Positions 48,832 through 59,311 of a stretch of 64,000 nt of DNA are shown piece by piece. Below the pieces are notes generated by a model that saw only the letters and a list, made by a program, of their open reading frames with translations, ran no database searches and was not told the origin of the DNA. The translations under genes and the position numbers were made by a program. Position 1 is the first letter of the stretch. Every line of letters starts with the position of its first letter. The stretch is taken from positions 4,712,001 through 4,776,000 of the forward strand of contig JASJZC010000005.1 of NCBI GenBank assembly GCA_037178855.1, written 5' to 3'. The DNA comes from Oscheius sp. JU75 (lineage: Eukaryota; Nematoda; Chromadorea; Rhabditida; Rhabditidae).

Positions 48832-50051
48832 ATGGATTTTGGAACTACACCAATTCCCATCTCGTTTGCAGTCGACAACACAGGTTGATTTGAGTGTTCT
48901 CCAACAAAAAGACAATCTTTAGCAGCAAGTCCTAAATACTCTCAACTCTGGGAAGTCGTTTTTGTAGCGGCCTCTCCAGTCGTACTCGTCTTCTGTCTCT
49001 GTTTCTGCATCGTCTGTTTAGTATTCAGAAAACAAGAGCCAGGTGACTATTTCTGTTTTTCTCGTTGTCATTGTCTTCTCTCAAATAGGGGGACAAACAC
49101 CTCCTCGAGGCTTTGATTCTAACTATTGGTGACCGTCGGGGGCATTCGACCATTCTGGGTGTAATAGTGGCCAACTTTTCGGTACCGCCTTGAGCCCCAA
49201 TCAAAAAAAGACAAACCTGACCTTTTTGCAAATGTTTTAGATCAAATACTTGCAAACCCTATTCCAGAAATGTCTGTTACTGGTTCTTTAGTGTCTTGAA
49301 TTGACGATGCATTGTAACAATTGGGAGTGTTCTGGATAGGTAGACGACAAAACATTGTTTCGTAGAACGGAAGCTGATATCAAAGAAATCTCTCTGACGT
49401 CGTGACCCGGGATTAGGATGTTTTTCTTTGACTGGCAGACTGATTAAGTCATTCCACAATGACACATACCTTTTGCAGCTCAAGAAGCAACAGTCGTACC
49501 TCGTTCCACCACATCCACTGCCCAAGCTAATTCCCGAAGGAATGCTATCGTCAACTTGTTGAGGAATCTACCGCCTCCTCCAAAATACGACATTGCCGTT
49601 ACGACATCCTCTCTTCCTCCGCTCTATCCTGCGGATGTCGAGAAGAATATCATCTTTGATCCAGTAGCAGCGATCCAGTCGTCGAGAAGGACGGCTGCTC
49701 ATCAACGGAATGGAGAAGCCTGCTCTCTTTCCATTCAATACCTCTATCCCCCCAAATACGAGACACAGTCTCAGCCGGCTACAAGGTACGTCATTTCCGT
49801 GTTCGCGCGAAAAAGAGGTAAACACGACGGTGATAGCACGATCATTTTGAAAATATGTTGTTCGACATTAATCGCAGGACACATACATTATTTCACAGAG
49901 ATCAATACGAATTTTCAGACTGACTCCTCCAAGTCCGCCTGCTTATAGTCTGGACACGGTCAATGAAGAAGACGAAGAATTGCCAACCTATTCGGATGCC
50001 ACTTCTTCCACGATCTCAACCCCCCTTTCCAGTTCTCCCATCCCTGTTTAG
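48832..50051 (+). CDS. Single-pass membrane protein with PPxY motifs
   Basis: Exons 48832-48883, 48923-49042, 49479-49785 and 49919-50051 give 203 residues. A short ectodomain (MDFGTTPIPISFAVDNTA) without signal peptide is followed by one hydrophobic helix (VVLVFCLCFCIVCLVF), a stop-transfer RKQ and a long cytoplasmic tail. The tail has WW-binding motifs PPPPKYD, YPPKYE and PPSPPAY plus LPTY, so it could recruit NEDD4-type ubiquitin ligases or act as a WW-domain adaptor, as known for small PPxY membrane proteins. The ortholog is not recognised. Intron 2 is 436 nt. TTTTAG lies 1 nt before the ATG. Layout resembles the gene at 62250. Confidence 0.8.
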
Positions 50052-51633
50052 TTCTGTTCTCAGGAGCGCTTTCTCTCTCTAACCTGCCTCTAACAGCATG
50101 TGTCTCCTCTTATACGGTTATTCTCCGGCTCAGCCCTTTGTCATTCCGGTTATATTCTTACAATTGCGGGTCTCGTTCTACGTGTGAATATAAACATTAT
50201 CAACGTTTGTTTCAAATAGCCACTCCTTGTTCTTCTGTTTGCTCAATCTGGCCTCCACACATGGACAGCGCCACGTTGAGTCGACCAGCATGCTCTGTTT
50301 CTGGACTACGTACTACCGATGTCTTTTGCCATCTTCCTGTACCAAATAGAATGAAACTTAAAGCTGTCCAAACATGACGTCTTCACAACAAACAGTTCCC
50401 AAAATTCAGTTGCATCCCTAAACAGCCCCTTTTATGTCCCGCCGTTCGTATGTTCAGTCAACACAGCCAACGCAAGTCACGAAGCAGGCCTTTTTTCACG
50501 CAAGTGTTTGCTCTCTCTCTCCAGGACAATTATCCCTTCTTTATCCCATTTTCAGTTGAACCTCGATCGTTCTTTTGAGTCTTATTTGGAAGTTTAATTG
50601 AAACGTTAGTGGTTCAAGGATCTGTTATTGTTCATAAGCCATTAGCTAACAAAAGCTGCAAAACAGTCCAAAATATCAAACAAGTTTTCAAACACATTGC
50701 CTCCTGAGCTTACACGAGTCTCTCCTTTCAATTCAATCCCTTCTCTCTCTTTTGCTCAGTCTGCTAAATCTCCGTACCAGCTTGCGAATGGTCAACAGTC
50801 GAGCAAACAGTTGGTTTCAAACAGTCGTCCTACTCTATCCACTGACCTTTTCCTGTAATGTCATAATTCTTGCCAGTTTTCTTTTTCTCCACTCCTTTCT
50901 CTTGGCGCCAAGTAGAAACCAATCTTCTCTGGTTTGCCGGCCGGTCTTCGTCGGCCGAAAAAAGACCACCGGACAGGTTGATTCAGTCAGAGCTCTATTC
51001 TGGGACTGCCCACTCGACTTCACACTTGCTGCTCGACAATCTCTTCCGTTTCAGACTGGCGGTGACTGACCTACAAGATGAGTATGCTCATGTGTGCCAA
51101 TCTTTGTTTCCCTAAGGATCAGTTCAGTGGGAAAGTGACGGAAATCAACAACAACGAGTGAGTTTGGACTCATTTCCAACACATCGTAACATTTCTCCTC
51201 TTCTGTTTGAACAGCTCTGTTTTGTCGTTATTGTGTGCGCAATCTGCTGCTTTTGCTCGTTCTTATCCTCGGGCAACTCTCTGGGGAACTAACTTTATTA
51301 GGCACCGTCGCATTCATCAGCGTTGCTATTTTTAGTCTGGTCCCTTTCACACCATCTGGAAAGGTTACCAGTCATTCTTGATCGAAAACAGTACCTGTTC
51401 AAACTGCTTGTGATACCCAAACATGAAAAGTTAAAGGGAGTGAACAAGCTGATGTTCCGACAAGTTGCCCGTTAGATCCGCCCATCGTGCAATCTGCCGC
51501 ACGCTTTTCAACTTTGTTGGCCAGCTGGGCCGCGATGTCACCAACCAACACAAGCTTTTTCAATAGCTCACTGCTCTCTTTCTCTTATTAATCTTTTGCT
51601 CTTAGTGTGAAGTTCTTCTAATATGCTGGTAGT
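50052..51633. other. 1.6-kb gene-poor region upstream of TBC1D22
   Basis: Only short open frames; no consistent splice chain, repeat or RNA gene. It presumably holds the TBC1D22 promoter. Confidence 0.4.
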
Positions 51634-54600
51634 ATGAGTCGCTGGTCGACTGGGACATCTCCTGGCAGGTTCATTGATCCTTTCTAGCTCTGTCCATGCC
51701 AAAACTTCCAGTGTAAAACCAGTATATGGTGCTCGCTATCCCCCGCTTCATCATAGTGTAGACTGTCCCTCTAAACCATCAGAACAACGAGTCAACAAAT
51801 TCCAAGACTACGAGAACAGGTGAGCCTACTGGGCTATTCAGTTGCCTAACCAACTAATTGAATATATTTGTACATTTCAGTGTCTCCGATGCCTGGGATA
51901 CTAGTGTCCGCGTCGACGCTGATCTTGCATCGGCCTCTGCTGCGAAAGTACTGGCAGCACATGCAGCAGGACAGAGCAGAGATGAGGTGAGGTCAATTAT
52001 TCTTCAAAATAACGCTTTTGCAGGTGATCATGCCCCCGGTCAGTACCCCCAACACGAAAAACAGTCGGGTGCAAGCACTGCAACGTCTAGCTATACAGAA
52101 AGGTAATTATCCGAGCACATTCATTTTGCGACCTTGTTCGGGATCATTATGTTTTTTTCGTGTTCTTCTATACTGTCATCCTGGCGTAGTCGATACACCA
52201 CTGCTCCCACTTGGCACGGAACTCCGGATCAGCTAGCAGACTTCCGAAGCGTTCCTTGTGTCTCTCGAGGAGATAGGTCAGAAGGACACGATGCAGATAG
52301 ATGTATTGCATTTCGTTCTGGATCGAACAGGGTCGCTGTCTTCGAATCGTCTTCAGCAATTCGTTCATCGCCATACAGCACTCTCCACTCTGCATGCTCT
52401 CCTGCACGTAGGCGATGGCCACGACAGTGCCTGTGCGTCCAATTCTAAATGGCTTCGTGTAATCGGCAAATGAGAAAGACTAACCCAGCACTGCAGTGGA
52501 CGACGATGGGCGAAGTGCTTGGACGAATAGCTGCGATGAGATTGATAGCAGTGCTGGTGTTGGGAGGGACTCCGCGATCTGGCCAATCTTCCCATTGGTA
52601 GTGAGTGATAGCTCTCTCTCCATCTTTCCACTTGATCATCAGCTTCGTGACTCGAATTGTCTTCTCCGAATTCGACAGAGGACCGTTTTTCTTGTTTGTG
52701 ACGACGATTTCGCCGTCTTCCTCACCGAACCTCATCTCTTCTCCCTCTTTCTGCGGCCAATACTGGTGACATTTCAACTTTCCACACTCGACCGTGTTGC
52801 ACAGCATTACGACGACTTCGCTCTTTTCCTGAACGACCATGGCCCAGAAGGCGTGCTGAGTTCCTTCCAACGGTCCCTGCGTACAGATGAAGCGCTTCTC
52901 GTTCTTCGGAGTGGCCACGTAGTTAGCATGGATCTGAGAAGATATTCTTTTGGAGCCAGTTGAAAGAACTTACAAAGTCGGACGGGAGTCCAGGGAAGTT
53001 GAGGATGACTCGTTTTTCGTCCTGACAGGGGATATCCTTGTATCTGGCCTTCTCCTTATTCGCATCATAGGCTTCAGTCGTCATTCCCTCTGGCTTCCAA
53101 CTAGCCAAGTTCCGAAAGTCCTGTACCGTCCTCTCCACTCCGCTGTCGAGGACATGACGAATCCATTCGCCACCTTTCTTCGCAGCCTCTTTGTTTGATC
53201 GGGCCACCTTGAACGACTTGGTAGAATTCATCGATACTTCTATCTTATGAGGACTTTCCCGTCTCGTCTTCTTCGATGCGAGGTGCTCCTTGGACAAGAT
53301 GATGTCTTCTTCTTCCTTCTTCAGAGTTTCCTCTTTCTTGACTTTTGCTCTGAACATGTCGTAGTACTACTTGTTGAGATAGGCGAACTACTTTTTTGGC
53401 AGGCACATCCTCTGGGCGATATTGCTTTAGAAGTGGACTCTTGAAAACTTTTGAATTCTCGATGTTGTTGCTTTATTGATGGCTTGTAAGTATTTCAAAC
53501 AGCCTAGAACTGAAAGTTGTCAAGTCAATCAAGTCTCGCTGTAATATAGCAGACGAGATCGAAATGGCTCTACCATAACTTTCAACGGAAAAAGGACTTC
53601 AGAACCTCTACCATCGGCGCCTGCATTGAATGCTCAAACAGCCAATCCAATCTATCCGAAGCTTCCCGAGATTTCCGGAGATCAGCCCCGGGCCCATGGA
53701 CTTCCATCTTCCGGTCCCGCTTCAGGTTTATTTCTTCTTTTTTTCAGTTATTGGATTTGCAGGAGCGAATGTCGACAAAACTAGGTTTGAAAGACTTCGT
53801 CGATTGTTCTCTACCGGAAAGAGCTCCGGAAGGGCGTCTCCGCCAGTCGATATCGATATGGACAAATTGAGAGAAGACTGTTGGATGGGCATTCCTCATA
53901 AGCTGAGACCACAAGCCTGGAGACTGTTATCGGTATGCAGATTCCCTGAAATTTGGTTCTATGATCCTTTTAATAGGGGTATCTACCGACGAGTGCCGAC
54001 AGACGAGAAATTACAATGGAAAGAAAGCGGGAAGAATATTGGCATTATGTGGAGCAGTACTTCCACAAACGATTCGATGATCAACATAGCGAGACATTCA
54101 GACAGATTCACATTGACATCCCAAGAATGTGTCCACTGATTCCTCTGTTCCAGCAGAAACTTGTCCAAGAAGTATTGCAGCAATCCCAGCAATTTATTTA
54201 GTAATTTTAGATGTTTGAACGTGTCTTGTATATCTGGGCAATCCGCCATCCAGCCAGCGGCTATGTTCAAGGCATCAACGATCTTGTGACACCCTTCTTC
54301 GTCGTCTTCCTATCCGAGTTTATTCCCCAAGACGTCGAAGTCGGTTCCTTCGACGTCTCTCAGCTCCCTCTCGAACAATGCCAGTTGGTCGAAGCAGACT
54401 CCTTCTGGTGTGTCAGTGCTCTTCTTGACTCTATTCAGGTAACCATTTGCTCTAACCAATCTCTTACTCTTTAGGACAATTACACATTTGCTCAGCCTGG
54501 TATTCAGAGAAAGGTTCTGCAGCTGAAACATCTGACCAGTCGTGTTGACAGTAAGAGTCTCGGTTGTTTTGAAAACTTATTGTTAAGAACCATTGCACAA

Positions 54601-55029
54601 GCATCTTGAGACTCACGGGGTCGAGTTTCTTCAGTTCGCGTTCCGTTGGATGAACAATCTTTTGATGAGGGAGATTCCTCTCCGTGCCACAATCCGTCTC
54701 TGGGATACATATTTGGTTAGTAAACTGTCGTATTGAATTGAATTCCCTTGTTCAGAGTGAGCCGGACGGCTTCTCACAGTTCCACAACTACGTCTGTGCT
54801 GCGTTCCTTCGAAAATGGTCTCGTCAGATTCAGTCGGAAAAGGATTTTCAGGCACTTTCTGTTATCTCACGGATCTATTTTAATTCAGGGAGTCATGATC
54901 CTCCTCCAAAACTTACCAACTCAGTCGTGGGGAGACCGAGAGATCTGTGAATTAACAGCTGACGCATTCTCGCTTATGAGCGTCTTTGACGGAGCTCGTC
55001 GTCACTTCCAACAATCCGGTAGTCCCTAG
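51634..55029 (+). CDS. TBC1D22: TBC1D22-type Rab GTPase-activating protein
   Basis: N-terminal exons 51634-51668, 51712-51819, 51881-51986 and 52024-52102 encode the family-specific PGSVKPVYGARYPPL and NKFQDYENSVSDAWD. C-terminal exons from about 53550 to 55029 encode the TBC domain: GIPHKLRPQAWRLLSGYLP, RQIHIDIPRMCPL (IxxDxxR finger), WAIRHPASGYVQGINDLVTP (YxQ finger), DNYTFAQPGIQ, AFRWMNNLLMREIPL and DTYLSEPDGFSQFH. It would accelerate GTP hydrolysis by Rabs at Golgi membranes. Exon 4 and the next exon are out of phase by one base, so at least one small exon inside the 1.45-kb intron is missing from my model. That intron contains a PTP gene on the other strand. One late intron (54852-54888) is GC-AG. 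An alternative last exon at 55163-55202 is possible. Confidence 0.92.
52168..53357 (-). CDS. Protein tyrosine phosphatase nested in a TBC1D22 intron
   Basis: Exons 52974-53357, 52485-52933 and 52168-52444 give 369 residues. A basic, lysine-rich N-terminal segment (no signal peptide) precedes a canonical PTP domain: RYKDIPCQDEKRVIL, DFIHANYVATP, ICTQGPLEGTQHAFWAM, YQWEDWPDRGVPPNTS (WPD loop intact), IVVHCSAGIGRTGTVVA (signature intact) and MQYIYLHRVLLTYL. It resembles the small nematode-expanded cytosolic PTPs. It lies wholly between TBC1D22 exons at 52102 and 53550 on the opposite strand, so the two cannot be co-transcribed and may interfere. It is the third PTP in 12 kb. Confidence 0.94.
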
Positions 55030-55187
55030 CTTCCCTATTTATTCGCCTCTGTATATCCGCTCTCTTTCCCCTTTCCATCCCGCTTCCCGCACCTCAATCT
55101 GTGATTCGTCTGTCCCCAGTCTGTGTATATCTGTAACTAAGTGCCTTCTTATTATTTACAGCCATAATGAACGAAAATCACAAATGG

Positions 55188-56561
55188 TTAGACTTCTTCT
55201 AATTTGACCCGTTTACAACCTTTAAATGCTTCTCTGATTTGAGCTCGTATTTCCATACTGCACACGTAATAGACTGGCAGTCGCGAAGAGGTGGAAAAAA
55301 TGGTCAGTAGCGATGAGAGATCAGCCAAGTATCTGAAGACATTTGAGAATTACATTGACAGTAACAACTTGTATGTCCATCCATCGTTCAGCGCCAGAAG
55401 ACGAGCTTGATCAAAGAATTCCATGATGGTAAGGACCAGATTGAGACTGTTCGTGATCAGGTAGATTGAGACGAGAGCTGCAAGAGTTCTGGTGGCATCT
55501 CGTTTTTTTCTTCGAGCTGATGAAGTCTCGTGCTTTGCTGTTAGCAGTGATGGTACTTGCTGAAAAGGAATTAGTGTTCACAAAATAAAAGATGGAAGCT
55601 GAGTCTAGGAATCAAGCTGCAAACACACAAACTACCTTGGATAGACTGACTTCTGCAACCTGAAACTCGTTTCAAACAGTGCAGATGAGAGACAAAACGA
55701 TGATTCTCACCTCAACCAGAATGGCATCGATGTCCTTGGTTGTCCTGTTCAAATTGTTGATAGTAGCAGCGTTGAGAAACAACAGAAGGGCAAACGGAGA
55801 TATGACTGTGAAGATGTTTCGTCCCCAGAACATCCAGAGACTTCGGTAGCGTTCACTTCTTGTCAGACTACTGGGTTCCAGAACAAGGTTCTTAAACTCA
55901 GTACAGTCTGGTAGGTATTCCAGCGTAAGTTCGAAGAATACACATCCCTAGAGGACTTTCAATTTTGCAAACAAGGATTGCACCTTAAGCACGAGCGCAA
56001 CTGCAAAAACAACGGCTATTACGGTGAACCGTAGCTTGGTGGAGAAAGTGAATTCGGTATAAAGAGAACAGAGATATCTCTCCAGAGAGGCTGCGACAAT
56101 AAGCAATGTCGATGAGAGGATGAGCACCTAAAACTTCCAGCTCCAATGAAAAAGTTCCCGTACCTGTCCAATTGTTGATACGTAGCGAATATAATAGTGC
56201 CAGACGACGTAAAGAGGATATACCTCAAAATAGTCCCATACAAGGGAAGTCACGAAAATTAACTGAAAAATATTGGAAAGAAATTAGAGGGAGCCTCACC
56301 ACAAAGCACAACTCAACAATTATGTCGAATATTGCCAGTAGGAAGAGATACAAAAGATTGCTCTTGAGGAATTTCAAACGAGAGAAGGAGATTAGAAGGA
56401 ACGAGTTAAGAGTCATTCCTGAAAATGTTTGGCTACAAAAGAGTGAAGAAAGTACCTGATAAACTGACGACAGTACCCATAAACACAATACATATGATCC
56501 GAACCAAATCGGCATCGGCGATTCGATCAGGACAGAAGTCATTTGTCTCTGAGCTGTTCAT
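55188..56561 (-). CDS. Rhodopsin-type GPCR, FMRFamide-receptor-like
   Basis: Eight exons (56456-56561, 56300-56418, 56164-56262, 55984-56127, 55711-55947, 55636-55659, 55369-55559, 55188-55332) give 354 residues. The start MNSSETNDFCPDR carries an N-glycosylation site. TM segments are visible: IICIVFMGTVVSLSGMTLN, LLYLFLLAIFDIIVEL, TM3 ending VAASLERYLC (E-R-Y in place of DRY), FTVIAVVFAVALVL, TM5 NIFTVISPFALLLF, TM6 TLAALVSIYLITNSLNLVL and TM7 LADLSSLLTIFSTSSRLPVYY. Two extracellular-loop cysteines are kept (GCVFFELTLEYLPDC). One exon is only 24 nt (55636-55659) in the third intracellular loop. ATTCAG abuts the ATG. The ligand is unknown; a peptide is likely by family resemblance. Confidence 0.88.
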
Positions 56562-57837
56562 CTGAATCATATGAGAGTGGCCAGGTAATCAGAATGTGAA
56601 AAAAGAGATTGTGTTTTGAGAATGTGATCTGAACCAGGTAGATTCGGTAAATATTGTGAGATAATTGGCGATGAGAAGAGAAAACGACTGATAATGAAGG
56701 AGAGCGGCCATATTCTCACCCAATAAGAAGAAATTTGATCTGTGGAACGAACGAACGAACAAGGTCTCGCATGTCTTCTCGTTGGAGGCGCTTCCTCGCA
56801 GACAATAGTAGAAATTGGGCTTTGAGCTCTGATTGAAGACCTATTCTCGCTGTTTACGAGGAACGAGATTTAGGTGGAAATGAATTAAAAAGGACTGAGT
56901 AGATGACAGAGTCTGTTCAATTCGGATAAGAGCGACCACCACCATTTTCCGCTCCCCTGGGTAGTTGTTCGGATGGGAGGAACTCTCAACTCATTGCGGG
57001 AACCAGATGCGAAACATAACTTCGTTTTTTCCTTCTCCAAAAGAAAACACAACTTTTACAACCGTGCTTCTTGTTGTTTCCCATAAAAACAGATCAATGA
57101 TGTTTTGAAATATGAAAGGGCAGAGTGTGAGAAGTACTTGCCTACTGTTTGTCCCAAATAGAATGATCAGAAGGAAAGGTCTCTAGCCTGAGACTGCTGG
57201 ACAAAAGGGAAGCCAAAGTAATTACCCTCAATTGGTCTAACCTCTTAATTCAGAGACTAACTCGAAAAAGCTTAGGTCCAATAGAAGTGGTTGATCCAAA
57301 CTGCGTGGGCACCATCAGAAAATGAACAATTAAATATCTTCAAGAAATGACTCCCACATTAATTGTTCGGCTCTCTGATCATCTCTTAGTCAGCAAAACA
57401 TTCAATTGAAGCTTGTCGCCTCCAGATTCCTACGTCCTCAGTGCAAATGACAGCCTGGTCGGAAAAACGGGAGTAAGACAGGAGGAAAGACGTAAAACTA
57501 CGCGGATGACAACCCGCAATTCATGATCTCATCCCTAATTAATGGACCTGGCCCTTGCCACAAAATTGTGTCGGGTTGCATTGACGGAAGTGGTCCGCAG
57601 AAGGAGATATTTGTTTCAATGAATAGACTACTGACCTTATTAGACTATTCCGGAGGAGTGATGAGGGTTGTGGGAGAGATAGATTGCTTAATAATACTCT
57701 ACTTGGGTTCGCGGAACTCTACTAGACCTCATTGACTTTTCATGGGTCGAGATTTATGCATCATCCGTGTCAAATCCTTATTAGATACTTTATTCAGAGT
57801 GCAACAAATACACGAGTTCGGATGAAGACGACATTGT
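56562..57837. other. 1.3-kb gene-poor region
   Basis: Upstream of the GPCR and downstream of the GNAT-like gene, both on the minus strand. No exon chain or repeat found. Confidence 0.4.
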
Positions 57838-59238
57838 TTAAACGATGTGATAGTGAGGATTGGAACATGCAAAGATGCACGAAGTTCGAACTCCAGGTAA
57901 CATGGCTGTCGAGGCTGTCTGAATATTCGCAAATGTTAGAAGGATATCTTCTTGCCTGATACCAGAGTCTGTTTTGGGACAAATTTTTTTCATCTCCCGC
58001 CAGTTTGTTCATCAACGAGAGTACTTCCTTGTTCAGGTCAGGCACAAAGAAATTAATCTGACGACGATAGACTGCCAGAGGGTCTGGATCGAAATCGTAG
58101 TCTTCTTCGGGTTTCTGAAGCTTTCGTTCAGACTAAAACAAGTACAAAACCACGTAGAACTCTGCCAACAGTTCTTTCAGAATGGCTTCGGCGACTCCAG
58201 TTCCAATTGCGTAAAGGGGCGCTATTAAAAGTCTCTTGACATTGCCGCCGGCCGCCTCTGTTCTAGTTCCGAAACCCACACACTTCTCCTTAATAGACTA
58301 CTAGTCCCATCAAAAAATATAAAACACATTTTCAAAGACGATCAGAGTGAGTGAATTCTCGTCGTGGTAATGGTCAGAGGGACGTTGTCCAGTCACATTT
58401 TGTAGAAACACTGCCATCCTTTTCTGTTCGCTCGTAGTCAACTCTTCAATCTTGCGGATGTTATAAGTCTGTATCGAGTATTCAGTATTCCAGTTCCTGG
58501 TTTACCTTGTCTATAACCAGGTCGGGAAAGCCAGTTGGTTTATCAATCGTGTAGTGGAGTATCTTTCGGCCCAGTTGCAGTTCCAGTCCAAACTTGTAGA
58601 GACTTGGGTGCAGATGATGCGCTGAACACGATTATGGGGAGGAATCTAGAGTTACTAGGATTGAATGAAAACTGGTATCCTTCGAAGGACATCATGGAGA
58701 GCCCAAAAAGTTGACTGCCGATAGAACTATGCCGGTAATCTTCTTGTACAAAGTGAACACCCAAATGGACTGTTTTCTGACGGACTAGAGAAAGCACTCC
58801 ACCCATTATATCACCACCTAAAGTTAGTATTTAATGGTTTAGAGAAAACGAACGAAGATTCTTGGCCACGAGACAGTATACATGGTCGCAACTTTTTTGA
58901 AAAAGCAAGTAGTCTCCGTAGGACAGCAAATAGTTGTTCTGTTCATACGAGAGAGCCACTAGCTGAAGTCTTTTTTTTACGGTATCTAAGTAAAATACCT
59001 TTTTGAAATCCTCTTCCCTTCCCTCGACGATTTTGTACCAGATCCCATGTTTCGAATAGGCTCCTTTCCATGGACTTCCACGGGATTTCGGCAGGTCGCA
59101 GGAGTATTCCTGCTAATCAGAAAAACGAAGGAGAGAGCAACTTACAGTCATTGGAATAGGCTCGGTCGGAACAGAAGGAACCTGTCTTTTGAGGACATTT
59201 GAATAGGGTTCCAGTTGAATATCGTCCCACATGGACAT
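57838..59238 (-). CDS. GNAT-fold acetyltransferase-like protein
   Basis: Nine exons (59146-59238, 58999-59109, 58854-58962, 58656-58817, 58506-58621, 58328-58468, 58166-58255, 57956-58132, 57838-57918) give 359 residues. The centre has a GNAT motif A: LGVHFVQEDYRHSSIGSQLF, where the Q/R-x-x-x-G-x segment (YRHSSIG) would bind acetyl-CoA pyrophosphate; the usual R-G-x-G-I-G is degenerate. Further on, KRLLIAPLYAIGTGVAEAIL matches the second domain found in YitH-like GNAT proteins, including many nematode ones. The C-terminus is charged. The last intron (57919-57955) is a clear GC-AG intron with donor CAG|GCAAGA; the one at 58133-58165 may be GC-AG too. Substrate unknown; activity uncertain because of the degenerate loop. 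Confidence 0.72.
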
Positions 59239-59311
59239 GTCGAGGAACAAGAACAAGAGCCACTGACAGTAGTCTGATATGGTTTATTAGGGCAAATTGG
59301 CACAATTTCGT

